DNA from: Lientehia hominis
GTDB lineage: Bacteria > Bacillota > Clostridia > Lachnospirales > Lachnospiraceae
Length of the DNA: 64,000 nt
NCBI RefSeq assembly: GCF_021044755.1
Contig: NZ_JAJNOR010000001.1
Span: 558,001 to 622,000, forward strand
Reading direction: 5' to 3'
In this document: positions 1 to 7,623 of the stretch, one piece after another
How positions within the stretch are numbered: the stretch's first letter is position 1
How the letters are laid out: each line of letters starts with the position of its first letter
Translations under genes and position numbers: made by a program
The notes under the pieces: model-generated
The model's database searches: none
Told to the model about the DNA's origin: nothing
Seen by the model: only the letters and a program-made list of their open reading frames with translations

Positions 1-164
1 GCATATTTGCCCTGAGATGAATCATATTTCAATAAATGAGCCAGCATCTTAGGGCTGGTTAAATCGTTGATCGCTACAACATCATATCCAGGAGCATTGA
101 ACATCTGCCTGAATGCCAGACGGCCGATACGTCCAAAACCATTGATCGCAACTTTTACTGCCAT
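1..164 (-). CDS. gap: Glyceraldehyde-3-phosphate dehydrogenase, N-terminal part (cut by window edge)
   Basis: The reading from the ATG at 164 gives MAVKVAINGFGRIGRLAFRQ, the classic start of GAPDH. The NAD-binding glycine motif N-G-F-G-R-I-G-R sits at residues 8-15. The enzyme oxidises glyceraldehyde 3-phosphate to 1,3-bisphosphoglycerate in cytoplasmic glycolysis. Only about 54 codons are inside the window; the catalytic cysteine lies beyond the left edge. An AGGAGG ribosome site stands about 7 bases upstream of the ATG and a good promoter lies further upstream (226-254). The family call is firm; phosphorylating GAPDH is assumed because the catalytic part is not visible. Confidence 0.93.
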   Translation of the reverse strand, partial: MAVKVAINGFGRIGRLAFRQMFNAPGYDVVAINDLTSPKMLAHLLKYDSSQGKY

Positions 165-225
165 TTTGAATTCCTCCTAAAATATAAAAAATTTTTAATA
201 AGTAGTATTATTTAACTCATTAGAT

Positions 226-254
226 ATTTTACCTAATTTGCTAAAAAATAGCAA
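226..254 (-). promoter_or_regulatory. Promoter of gap with an inverted repeat over the -35 box
   Basis: Read on the minus strand: -35 TTGCTA (249-254), 17-base spacer, -10 TAAAAT (226-231), about 60 bases before the gap ATG. The -35 hexamer is one arm of a perfect repeat TTGCTA-AAAAA-TAGCAA (238-254), so a repressor could cover it. No regulator such as CggR is in the window, so the controlling protein is unknown. Confidence 0.55.
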
Positions 255-353
255 GCGATTTTTTTCCTTTTTTAAGTCATACCCCTTGTTTTATCACTAA
301 TCCACAATTATTTGTCCAGGCGGCGCGATTATCCGGCAATATGACAAGAGAAA

Positions 354-842
354 TCATGTCTCCTCCTGCCAGCCTTTGCACACGTCGATCCACCCTTCCG
401 CGTTTCCGCAGAGGTACAGCTCTTCACAGGTCATCTCCACCGCGGAGCTGGCGCTTCCGGCCGCGGGAAATACCGTCTCAAACCGGCGAAGCGACTCATC
501 CAGATACGTATTTACTTTTCCATCGGGATTGGCAAAGGGGCATACCCCTCCGACAGCATGTCCGGTAAATAACACGACCTCATCCGGTGACAGCATCTTT
601 GCCTTGCATCCAAAAAAGCGCTTGTATTTGGAATTATCAACTTTGGCGTCTCCCGCCGCCACCACCAGAGAGCAGTGCTCCCCATCCTTCGATAAGAACG
701 ACAGGGTTTTCGCGATCCTGGCCGGGACCACGCCCACCGCCTGGGCAGCCAGCTCCACCGTAGCGCTGGATTCCTCAAATTCTCTTACGTCTTTATCCTT
801 ATCCCATTTCTTCAGGTATTCTTTTACTGTCTCCACCGACAT
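354..842 (-). CDS. YbaK/ProX-type aminoacyl-tRNA deacylase
   Basis: This 162-residue protein has the YbaK fold layout. An N-terminal strand-helix part holds RIAKTLSF (residues about 42-49), followed by the core LVVAAGDAKVDNSKYKRFFG, with the invariant lysine, and the signature GHAVGGVCPFANP. Such proteins hydrolyse mischarged tRNA, for example Cys-tRNA(Pro) or Ala-tRNA(Pro), in the cytoplasm. The length is normal for stand-alone members. The start has an AGAGGAGG site 8 bases upstream. It precedes nothing on the same strand but gap, 190 bases away, and is probably monocistronic or follows the aminopeptidase. The exact substrate cannot be read from the sequence. Confidence 0.85.
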   Translation of the reverse strand: MSVETVKEYLKKWDKDKDVREFEESSATVELAAQAVGVVPARIAKTLSFLSKDGEHCSLVVAAGDAKVDNSKYKRFFGCKAKMLSPDEVVLFTGHAVGGVCPFANPDGKVNTYLDESLRRFETVFPAAGSASSAVEMTCEELYLCGNAEGWIDVCKGWQEET

Positions 843-898
843 GATGGTATCCTCCTCTTATGTTTTTCCTCATTTCTCCCTGGTCCTAAAACCATCCG

Positions 899-2014
899 CT
901 ACTTGAGGTTCTCCGGATTCAATCCCAAAAGCTCTTTCACCACAAATCTGCCGTCCTTCCTGATCAGCCTGCCATCGAAGTAGATTTCTCCGCCGCCGTA
1001 CTCCGGCGTCTGGATGCACACCAGATCCCAATGTATCGAAGACTGGTTGCCGTTGGGAGCCTCCTCATAGCAGTTGCCGGGAGTAAAATGGAACGAACCT
1101 TTGATCTTCTCGTCAAATAAGATATCCTTCATGGGCTTTTCCACATAGGGATTTACCCCGATGGCAAATTCGCCCACATACCGAGCTCCTTCGTCGATAT
1201 CAAAAATCCTGTTGATCTTTTCCGTATTATTGGCCGAGGCTTCCACGATCTTCCCATTTTCAAAGGTCAGACTGATGTTCTCATAGGTGAATCCCTGATA
1301 TACGGAAGGAGTGTTGTAACGGAGCGTTCCGTTCACAGAATCCCGCACCGGCGCGGTAAAAACTTCACCATCGGGAATATTCATCGTTCCGGCACAGGGA
1401 ATGGCCGGGATCCCTTCTATGGAGAATGTAAGATCTGTACCAGGTCCTATGATCTGTACCTGCGACGTCTTATTCATCAGTTCCACCAGCGGCTTCATAG
1501 CCTCTCCCATTTTTCTGTAGTCCAGGCAGCACACGTCAAAATAAAAATCCTCAAACGCCTCCAGGCTTGTGCCGGCGCTCTGTGCCATGGACGGTGACGG
1601 GTAACGGAGCACCACCCACTTCGTCTTCGGCACCCGGATGCCGTGATGGACCGGCGTCGTATAAAGGGAACTGTAAAGAGAAAGCTTTTCCGGCGGCACA
1701 TCAGAAAGCTCATTGATATTGTCGCCGCCCCGGATGCCCAGATAACAGTCCATTTTGGCCATCTCCATACTGTCTACCTCAGCCATCAGCCTCAGCTGCT
1801 CTTCCGTACAATGAAGAAGCAGCTCCCGCTGCATCCTGCTGTCCGTAAAGTGAATAAAGGGCCGTCCTCCTGCCTGATAAACCTCTTTCACCACCTGACG
1901 GGCCAGATTGGCCGTGTCGATTCCCGTATAATGGACATACACGTTTTCCCCGGGCTGTACCCGGCAGGAATAATTCACCAGGTTATACGCCAGCTTTTTG
2001 ATCCTTTCGTCCAT
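899..2014 (-). CDS. M29-family aminopeptidase (AmpS/PepS type)
   Basis: 371 residues, the usual length of peptidase family M29 (thermophilic aminopeptidase T/AmpS/PepS). Visible family features are the N-terminal LVNYSCRVQPGENVYVHYTG, the central GTDLTFSIEGIP and NIPDGEVFTAPV stretches carrying a metal-binding Glu, and the C-terminal H-W-D (residues about 332-334, in SSIHWDLVC) that supplies metal ligands. The enzyme is a cytosolic Co/Zn/Mn-dependent exopeptidase that removes N-terminal residues from peptides. The ATG has a strong AAGGAGG site 5-6 bases upstream. It lies 57 bases upstream of the YbaK-type gene on the same strand, so the two may be co-transcribed. Confidence 0.88.
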   Translation of the reverse strand: MDERIKKLAYNLVNYSCRVQPGENVYVHYTGIDTANLARQVVKEVYQAGGRPFIHFTDSRMQRELLLHCTEEQLRLMAEVDSMEMAKMDCYLGIRGGDNINELSDVPPEKLSLYSSLYTTPVHHGIRVPKTKWVVLRYPSPSMAQSAGTSLEAFEDFYFDVCCLDYRKMGEAMKPLVELMNKTSQVQIIGPGTDLTFSIEGIPAIPCAGTMNIPDGEVFTAPVRDSVNGTLRYNTPSVYQGFTYENISLTFENGKIVEASANNTEKINRIFDIDEGARYVGEFAIGVNPYVEKPMKDILFDEKIKGSFHFTPGNCYEEAPNGNQSSIHWDLVCIQTPEYGGGEIYFDGRLIRKDGRFVVKELLGLNPENLK

Positions 2015-2115
2015 AGAAGCCTCCTTATCTAGTTTTCCAATGCCTTTTATTCTTATTCTTCCATTTTTACCCTGTTCGAAACAATATTTATTGTAATCCT
2101 TTCTCAGGATTTTGT

Positions 2116-2141
2116 AAAGGAAGCGGCAAAACCGCTTCCTT
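2116..2141 (-). terminator. Hairpin downstream of hydF
   Basis: A stem of 10-11 base pairs (AAAGGAAGCGG / CCGCTTCCTT, AAAA loop) lies 44 bases after the hydF stop codon. Minus-strand transcription runs into only a short T stretch (TTTAC), so termination may be partial. It probably marks the end of the Crp-ABC-HydE-like-HydF unit. Confidence 0.6.
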
Positions 2142-2184
2142 CCTATTATAATATCCGTCTTTTTATCCGGAAACCTTATGAAAT

Positions 2185-3378
2185 TTATGACACGAAGCTG
2201 ATCTTATCCAGAATTCCGTTCAGATGGGCAATCACAACTCCGTAATTACTAATGGCGACTCCCTGTCTCCTCGCCGCATCCATTCGCTCCATCACATATT
2301 TCCGATTAAACATGCAAGCCGCGCAGTGGATGATCAGGTCATACTGACTCAGATCCTTCGGAAAATCCACTCCCCGGACAAAATCGATGCAAAGCCCCAG
2401 CCCCACATGGCGGCGGAGAAGATTCGGAATCTTGATCCTGCCGATATCTTCCTCTGTGGGAGAATGGGCACATGCCTCCGCTATCAATACCCTCGAGCTT
2501 TCCGTAAGCCCTTCGATGGCCTCTGCTCCCCGCAGAAATTCCCGAATATCCCCTTTATATCCCGCAAAGAGGACAGAAAACGAGGTCAGCATGCTCTCCT
2601 CCGGCTTCAGACGGTAAACCTCCGCAAAAGCCTGGGAGTCGGTGATGATCAGTCTGGGCGGTCTTGCCAGCGCTTTTAAGGTCATCTCCATCTTATCGGC
2701 CGTACAGCTCATCACCAGGGATTTTTTATCCAGAAGTTCCCGGATTGTCTGCACCTGAGGCAGAATCAGCCTACCCTTCGGAGCCTGGATGTCCTGCGGC
2801 ATTACCAATAGCACCAGGTCGCCTTCCCCCGCCAGGCCCCCGGTCAGGCTCACATCCCAGAAATTCTCCGGAGCGCTCTCCACGATTTTTCTCTTGAGCG
2901 CCTCAATGCCGGCTCCCGTACGCAGATCCAATTCCAGGGCTTTCAGCCCCAGACTGTCCCGGATGGCTTTCTTCACCGCCTCCCTCTCCTCCGGCCGGCA
3001 GATCTTGTTGACCGCGGCGATTACCGGTGTCTTCCGCTCCGTGAACCGGGCCGCCCACTCAATCTCTTCTCCCGGTAAAGAATCGAACAGTATGACTGCC
3101 ACATCGGTTTTCGTCATGGCTTCTTTCGTCTTCCCGACTCTCATACTTCCCAAAACGCCTTCATCATCAAAGCCGGCCGTATCGATGAATACCGCCGGTC
3201 CGAAACCCCGAAGCTCCACTGCCTTATATACCGGATCCGTAGTCGTCCCCGCCACATCGGACACCAGAGAGGTCTCCTGTCCTGTCAATGCGTTGACCAG
3301 AGTGGACTTCCCCACATTCCTTCTGCCAAAAATACCGATATGCAGCCTGTTTGATCTCGGCGTGCTGTCCATCCCCAT
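2185..3378 (-). CDS. hydF: [FeFe]-hydrogenase maturation GTPase HydF
   Basis: 397 residues with three recognisable parts. The N-terminal GTPase domain has P-loop GRRNVGKST at 18-26, switch VAGTTTDP, DTAGFDD and the NK specificity motif. A dimerisation domain follows. The C-terminal cluster-binding domain shows C303-x-H305, then H351-C-x-x-C355, the CxHx(~46)HCxxC signature that sets HydF apart from other TrmE-Era-like GTPases. HydF is the scaffold on which the 2Fe subcluster of the H-cluster is built by HydE and HydG. Here it closes an operon with a HydE-like radical SAM protein 23 bases upstream; no HydG and no hydrogenase lie in the window. Family call is strong; delivery target is unknown. 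Confidence 0.93.
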   Translation of the reverse strand: MGMDSTPRSNRLHIGIFGRRNVGKSTLVNALTGQETSLVSDVAGTTTDPVYKAVELRGFGPAVFIDTAGFDDEGVLGSMRVGKTKEAMTKTDVAVILFDSLPGEEIEWAARFTERKTPVIAAVNKICRPEEREAVKKAIRDSLGLKALELDLRTGAGIEALKRKIVESAPENFWDVSLTGGLAGEGDLVLLVMPQDIQAPKGRLILPQVQTIRELLDKKSLVMSCTADKMEMTLKALARPPRLIITDSQAFAEVYRLKPEESMLTSFSVLFAGYKGDIREFLRGAEAIEGLTESSRVLIAEACAHSPTEEDIGRIKIPNLLRRHVGLGLCIDFVRGVDFPKDLSQYDLIIHCAACMFNRKYVMERMDAARRQGVAISNYGVVIAHLNGILDKISFVS

Positions 3379-3401
3379 AATTATCTTCTCCCTTTCCTTC
3401 C

Positions 3402-4379
3402 TCAGAAGCTTAAGGCAAGCCCCGTCAATTCCGCAATCTGATACAGATGCTCTGTACCGGACACATTTCGGTTGTCAATGACCCGGAAATTCTTTGCCAG
3501 AGCGTCTGGAAGCAGATCGCAAAACAACACATTGGCGCCGGACAGAATGGCATCCCGGTTCCCCTGAGGGTCCGCCAGTCCATTCCGCAGATCCTTCCCT
3601 GGCTGCTGAGCCGTAATGTTCACATCCGGCATCATCAGGCGGAGCAGGGCGATTTCCTTCCTGTTTGTGAGCAGATCTCCCACGCCCCCTTCCGCCGCCA
3701 GAGGCGTGTTCTGCGCCGGCATATATGGAATGACCGGAGCCCAGCTGATCTCCAGCTTTTTCATCAGCAAAATATCCTCTGCCAGCTGATCGCGGCTCTG
3801 TCCCGGAAATCCCACTATATTCCCGGAAGCCAGCTTCATACCGCTCGCTTTGACAGATTCAATGGCTGACATACGCTTTTTGAAATTCGTCGAGGGATTC
3901 AGCCGGTTAAAGGTTTCCTCGTCCGACATCTCAAACTTCATCACGTATTCCTCCGCGCCGGCGGATTTAAGCTCCCGGTACTGCTCCGGGCTGTATTCCC
4001 CGCAGGCAAGGCTCTGATGCATGCCCATCCCATGGATGGCTTCCACAATGTGCAGAAGATTATCAAATCCGTATTTGGGGTCTTCTCCCGATACGAGAAA
4101 AATATGACGGAACCCATTTTCACTGGCCATCCGTGCCGAGGCGATCACGTCTTCAGGAGCCAGACGATACCGTTTGACCCCGCTGTTGGAAGCCCGCATG
4201 CCACAGTACAGGCATTGGTTTTTACAGACATTGTCATATCCCAGCATCGCCATAGCGAGCAGGCTGCCGCCCTTCCTCTCATCCCGCAGCTTCGCGGCCT
4301 CCGGCGCCACTTCCGCGTCAAACTGAGCCTCCGGCATCCTAAGGACCTCCAAAACTTCCTTTTTCCCTTCAATAATCAT
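3402..4379 (-). CDS. HydE-like radical SAM protein
   Basis: 325 residues, cytoplasmic. The radical SAM cluster motif is C52-K-N-Q-C56-L-Y-C59, followed by GMRASN, which matches the HydE/BioB/PylB group. The barrel continues with HIFLVSGEDP (usually SGEDP in HydE), SLACGEY, MKFEMSDEETFNRLNP and GNIVGFPGQS. These resemble HydE, which makes part of the 2Fe subcluster precursor, and the HydF neighbour supports this. The region before the cluster (KGGSLLAMAMLGYDNVCK) differs from the RGLIE(I/F)-NYC segment I expect in ordinary HydE, so it may be a paralogue. The start overlaps the ATPase stop by 11 bases. Call: HydE family likely, canonical HydE uncertain. Confidence 0.8.
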   Translation of the reverse strand: MIIEGKKEVLEVLRMPEAQFDAEVAPEAAKLRDERKGGSLLAMAMLGYDNVCKNQCLYCGMRASNSGVKRYRLAPEDVIASARMASENGFRHIFLVSGEDPKYGFDNLLHIVEAIHGMGMHQSLACGEYSPEQYRELKSAGAEEYVMKFEMSDEETFNRLNPSTNFKKRMSAIESVKASGMKLASGNIVGFPGQSRDQLAEDILLMKKLEISWAPVIPYMPAQNTPLAAEGGVGDLLTNRKEIALLRLMMPDVNITAQQPGKDLRNGLADPQGNRDAILSGANVLFCDLLPDALAKNFRVIDNRNVSGTEHLYQIAELTGLALSF

Positions 4380-4980
4380 CGTTTTCCTCCCAGATTTCCG
4401 CTTGCTCCATCCGTATGATCTCGCCGCCCATCTGCCTGGCCTCAGCCTCGTCGTGGGTCACCAAGATTACGGTCTTTCCTTTTGTATAATTCCGCACGTA
4501 AGATATCGCGGCCTGCCTAGTGACGGCGTCCAGTCCTTTAAACGGCTCATCTAAGAAAAGGATGTCCGCGTCAAACAGCACAGCTCTTGCAATGGCCACT
4601 CTGCGTTTCATTCCGCCGCTGAAATCAGCCACCGGCTTGTTAAACATATCTTCTTTTAACCCAAGCTCCTTCAGGTGCTCTTTCACCAGTTCCTTCGGCA
4701 CCCGGTTCCCGGCGGCCATACGGACGTTGGAAACAGCCCCAAAAGCTTCGCAGAGCCGGTCCTCCTGAAAGACGGCGCTTTTTCTCTCCGGAACTCCTGA
4801 CACAGTGCCGGCATCCGGCGGGATAAACCCCATCAAAATATTTAAAAGCGTAGTCTTTCCGCATCCGGAGCCGCCCATGACGCTTGTCGTCTCTCCGCCC
4901 TTTATCACCGCGGAAAAATCTTTGAGAACTTGTTCTTCCCCAAAGCTTTTATTTACATTTGCAAATACGATGTCTTTCAC
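4369..4980 (-). CDS. SsuB/TauB-type ABC transporter ATPase
   Basis: About 203 residues, a single ABC domain. Walker A GGSGCGKTT, signature FSGGMKRRVAIARA, Walker B ILFLDEP and switch THDEAEA are all intact. It powers a periplasmic-binding-type importer with the next two genes. I prefer the GTG at 4980, which overlaps the permease stop as GTGA and has GGAG 5 bases upstream, over an ATG 27 bases earlier that lies inside the permease gene. The protein is slightly shorter than the 240-260 residues usual for nitrate/sulfonate-type ATPases. Confidence 0.88.
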   Translation of the reverse strand: MKDIVFANVNKSFGEEQVLKDFSAVIKGGETTSVMGGSGCGKTTLLNILMGFIPPDAGTVSGVPERKSAVFQEDRLCEAFGAVSNVRMAAGNRVPKELVKEHLKELGLKEDMFNKPVADFSGGMKRRVAIARAVLFDADILFLDEPFKGLDAVTRQAAISYVRNYTKGKTVILVTHDEAEARQMGGEIIRMEQAEIWEENDDY

Positions 4981-5729
4981 AGCTTCTCCAATCTGGCAAA
5001 GCCCCACTTCATAAATTTCATGAAAATCTTTTCAAACAGGACACTGAGCAGCACGATCACTATGGTCCAGGCAAACAGATCCGCCGTGCTCAGATATACC
5101 TTCGCCTCATAAAGCCGCTCTCCAATGGAACCATCGGGAATCCCGATCACTTCCGCCGCAATTCCCGCTTTCCATGATATGCCAAGCGCAGTGCTGCACG
5201 CAGAAAACAGGAAGGGTCTTACCTGAGGAAGATAGATATAAAAAAGCTGCCTCCTCCATGGCATCCGAAAAATCTCCGCCATCTGGAGCATCCTGATGTC
5301 AGTGCTTTTCATTCCCTGCAGCACATTGAAATATACAATCGGGAATACCATCAGGAATGATATAAATACGGAAAGTCCCGACGCGCTCAGCCATATCAGG
5401 CTGATAATGATAAAAGAAGCCACCGGCACTGACTTGACTGCCACCAGAAAGGGCCACAGCATAGTCTCTAACAAATGGCTCCTCGACGAGATGACTGCCA
5501 GAAGGGCTCCCAGGAAAAGACCCAGAAAAAAGCCGGCTACTATCCGCAGGAAGCTGAACCAGAGAGTCTGCCAGAATCCGGACTCCAGCCAGAGCGTACC
5601 AAGACGCAAAAGGACCCTGACCGGTGAGACCAGTAAGAGCTGCTGCCCCAGGATCATCGAGGCCGCCTGCCATAGGAGCAGGGCAAAAACCACGGCTGCG
5701 GCCCGTTCATATAATCGTCTTCTCTTCAT
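4977..5729 (-). CDS. SsuC/TauC-type ABC transporter permease
   Basis: About 250 residues with five to six hydrophobic segments. The BPD_transp_1 EAA-loop appears as GISWKAGIAAEVIGIPDGSIG, where the ATPase docks. It resembles sulfonate, taurine, nitrate and pyrimidine-precursor permeases. The start is uncertain: GTG at 5738, ATG at 5732 or ATG at 5729 all lie behind the same GAGGTGGGG. I took 5729 for spacing. It follows the substrate-binding gene by about 30 bases and overlaps the ATPase by 4 bases, so the three form one importer. Confidence 0.88.
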   Translation of the reverse strand: MKRRRLYERAAAVVFALLLWQAASMILGQQLLLVSPVRVLLRLGTLWLESGFWQTLWFSFLRIVAGFFLGLFLGALLAVISSRSHLLETMLWPFLVAVKSVPVASFIIISLIWLSASGLSVFISFLMVFPIVYFNVLQGMKSTDIRMLQMAEIFRMPWRRQLFYIYLPQVRPFLFSACSTALGISWKAGIAAEVIGIPDGSIGERLYEAKVYLSTADLFAWTIVIVLLSVLFEKIFMKFMKWGFARLEKL

Positions 5730-5758
5730 CATCCCCACCTCATTAGCCGGCCAAAGGA

Positions 5759-6736
5759 CTATTTTCCTTCATAGTAAAAATCATCACCCGGCAGCTCACC
5801 GCCGACGGAAGCAGGATTCTGATCGTACAGCACCTGCAGATATCCTTTCATGGCCGTCTCCATCCCGCTTCCGTCCATATAAACAATATTGCAGTAAGGA
5901 ATCGCTTTCTGTGCCACGGCCGCTTTTACGATATCGTATTTTTCCACCAGCGCCGCAGCGTCTTCCAGGTTATCATTTACATATTCGGTGGATGCTTTAT
6001 ATTCTTCCAGGAACTGTTTCAGCTGTTCCGGATATTTTTCCGCGAACTCTTTACGCACCACGAGACCTGCCGTAATGAACTGACTCCCGTTATCCAAAGC
6101 CTTCCATTCTTCTGTCAGATCCAGAGCCACGTTCAGGCCTTCTATCTGAGAACCGGCTACCGTTACAAAAGGCTGCGGCAGCATGGCAATGGCACTCTCC
6201 TGCGCCGCCATCTGGGCCACTACTTCTGCAGGCTCACTTTTCCATTCCACTGTCACATCCGTTTCCGGATCCAAGCCGTTCTGTTCCAGGAGGTAATTAA
6301 GCGCGTATTCCGGAGTAGAGCCTTTTCCTGTGGCATAAATGGTCTTACCCTTAAGATCCTCCCATCCGCTCACAGTCTGTCCGCCCTTTTCCACAATATA
6401 GATGACCCCGAGGGTGTTGACCGCTAAGAACTGTACGGCCCCTTCAGAATTGTTATAGAGGATTGCCCCCAGATTGGCCGGAACCGCCAGGATATCCAGG
6501 TCCCCTTTTAACAGCTTCGGCGTCAGTTCATCCGCCGAGCCAGACATTGTGAACTCAATTTTGCTTTTGCTCTTTCCATTCTCCGCGTCATCCAGGAGCT
6601 TTACCATGCCCATGGATGTGGGGCCCTTCAGGCCTCCAAGCCGGATGGACGCGGTCTCTTCCGCCTTTTTCCCGCATCCGGCGAATACCATCGCCAGAAT
6701 AATGACCGTCATCACGGCAGATATCATTTTTTTCAT
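5759..6736 (-). CDS. Substrate-binding lipoprotein of an NMT1/SsuA-type ABC importer
   Basis: 325 residues. A lipoprotein signal runs MKKMISAVMTVIILAMVFAG with the acylated Cys at residue 21, then GKKAEETA as a linker. The body has the NMT1/SsuA-like order: RLGGLKGPTSMGMVKLLDD, GDLDILAVPANLGAILYN, GKTIYATGKGSTPEYALNYLL and a late AIAMLPQPFVTVA. The protein should sit on the outer face of the membrane and hand a small anionic or organic ligand to the permease. The ligand cannot be told from sequence. What is unusual is the tie to HydE-like and HydF genes in the same operon. GGGGGAT stands 5 bases before the ATG. Confidence 0.88.
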   Translation of the reverse strand: MKKMISAVMTVIILAMVFAGCGKKAEETASIRLGGLKGPTSMGMVKLLDDAENGKSKSKIEFTMSGSADELTPKLLKGDLDILAVPANLGAILYNNSEGAVQFLAVNTLGVIYIVEKGGQTVSGWEDLKGKTIYATGKGSTPEYALNYLLEQNGLDPETDVTVEWKSEPAEVVAQMAAQESAIAMLPQPFVTVAGSQIEGLNVALDLTEEWKALDNGSQFITAGLVVRKEFAEKYPEQLKQFLEEYKASTEYVNDNLEDAAALVEKYDIVKAAVAQKAIPYCNIVYMDGSGMETAMKGYLQVLYDQNPASVGGELPGDDFYYEGK

Positions 6737-6805
6737 GTGAATCCCCCTTTTGTATTCCTTATTGGCTAGTGTTCATCAGCATAGCATATCACCGGGGGTT
6801 CAATT

Positions 6806-6819
6806 GTTGCATTGGCAAC
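6806..6819 (-). promoter_or_regulatory. Palindromic operator, Crp/Fnr-family style
   Basis: A perfect repeat GTTGC-ATTG-GCAAC lies 70-83 bases upstream of the substrate-binding gene and directly after the Crp/Fnr-type regulator gene. Five-base arms with a 4-base spacer have the geometry of Crp/Fnr sites (TTGAT-N4-ATCAA in FNR), and the outer bases extend it to roughly TTG-N13-CAA. I infer that the neighbouring regulator binds here and controls the importer-HydE-like-HydF unit. Confidence 0.6.
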
Positions 6820-6863
6820 CAAATGATATAGGTTTCCATTTTTTCGTTAATTTTTTATCTTTT

Positions 6864-7556
6864 CTAATCCTCTTCTGTTCTTTTCATAAGCCGAAATTTT
6901 TCCTTATAGAACTGAAGGATCCCTTCCTCCTGCATCTTAGCCAGTTCCCGGGACAGAGCGCTCCGGTCGGCGCCAAGATAGGCGGCCATTTCATTTCTGT
7001 TAAACGGAAGCGTAAACCTATCGCTGCCATACTGATGGGCGCATTGGGAAAAAAATACGATCAGCTTCCCCCGCAGGCTCTTTTTAGACAAGATCTGGAT
7101 TCTGTCATTCATGGCCAGCGTCTTCTCGGTGAGCAGCGTGATGAATCTCAGAGTGAGACTATGGGAATTACCCGTACCGCTGACCGGCATCCTCTTGATC
7201 TCCTCTGTGCTCAGCCAAAGTACTTTCACTCCTGTGGCAGCACAGATTGTGACCGGTTCTTCCTCAATCTCCAGAAAACACATGGACTCTCCAAAGGTAT
7301 TCCCTTCTGTCACGTTGGCCATAATGATAGGATTTCCGTCTATGTCATCCATGTAGACCTGCACTCTGCCAGAGAGGACCAAACCGAATCTGGTCAGCCG
7401 GCTTCCTACTCTATGAAGGAATTCTCCCTTTTCATACTGCTTTGAAACAGCAGAAAAAAAATCCAAGGCATAACGGAGCCTCTCTCCTGACAGTCCCTGA
7501 AAAAGCCTGTTTTTCTGCAGCACCGTAAAATCCCTTGCAGTCAGCTCATCCTTCAT
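6864..7556 (-). CDS. Crp/Fnr-family transcription regulator
   Basis: 230 residues: an N-terminal cyclic-nucleotide-binding-like barrel (about 15-140; FGLVLSGRVQVYMDDIDG, GNTFGESMCFLE), a dimer helix, and a C-terminal winged helix with recognition helix DRSALSRELAKMQEEGIL (about residues 195-212). SR in that helix matches the base-reading positions of the FNR/HcpR branch. There is no N-terminal cysteine cluster like that of FNR; only scattered cysteines occur (about 103, 116, 182), so the ligand may be heme, a small molecule or none. It heads the ABC-HydE-like-HydF row on the same strand, 127 bases away, with a palindromic site between. Confidence 0.88.
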   Translation of the reverse strand: MKDELTARDFTVLQKNRLFQGLSGERLRYALDFFSAVSKQYEKGEFLHRVGSRLTRFGLVLSGRVQVYMDDIDGNPIIMANVTEGNTFGESMCFLEIEEEPVTICAATGVKVLWLSTEEIKRMPVSGTGNSHSLTLRFITLLTEKTLAMNDRIQILSKKSLRGKLIVFFSQCAHQYGSDRFTLPFNRNEMAAYLGADRSALSRELAKMQEEGILQFYKEKFRLMKRTEED

Positions 7557-7590
7557 CCTCGATCTCCCTGTTGAATTTCCTATTATAATG

Positions 7591-7620
7591 AAAGCAGCGG
7601 CTGCCTGCCGCTGCTTTTTT
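7591..7620. terminator. Hairpin terminator after lgt
   Basis: AGCAGCGGC-TGCCT-GCCGCTGCT forms a 9-base-pair stem 3 bases after the lgt stop codon. The plus strand carries a TTTTTT tail; on the minus strand the tail is TTTCATTATAAT, which also holds a TATAAT-like -10 that could serve the Crp/Fnr gene. Confidence 0.65.
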
Positions 7621-7623
7621 CAA

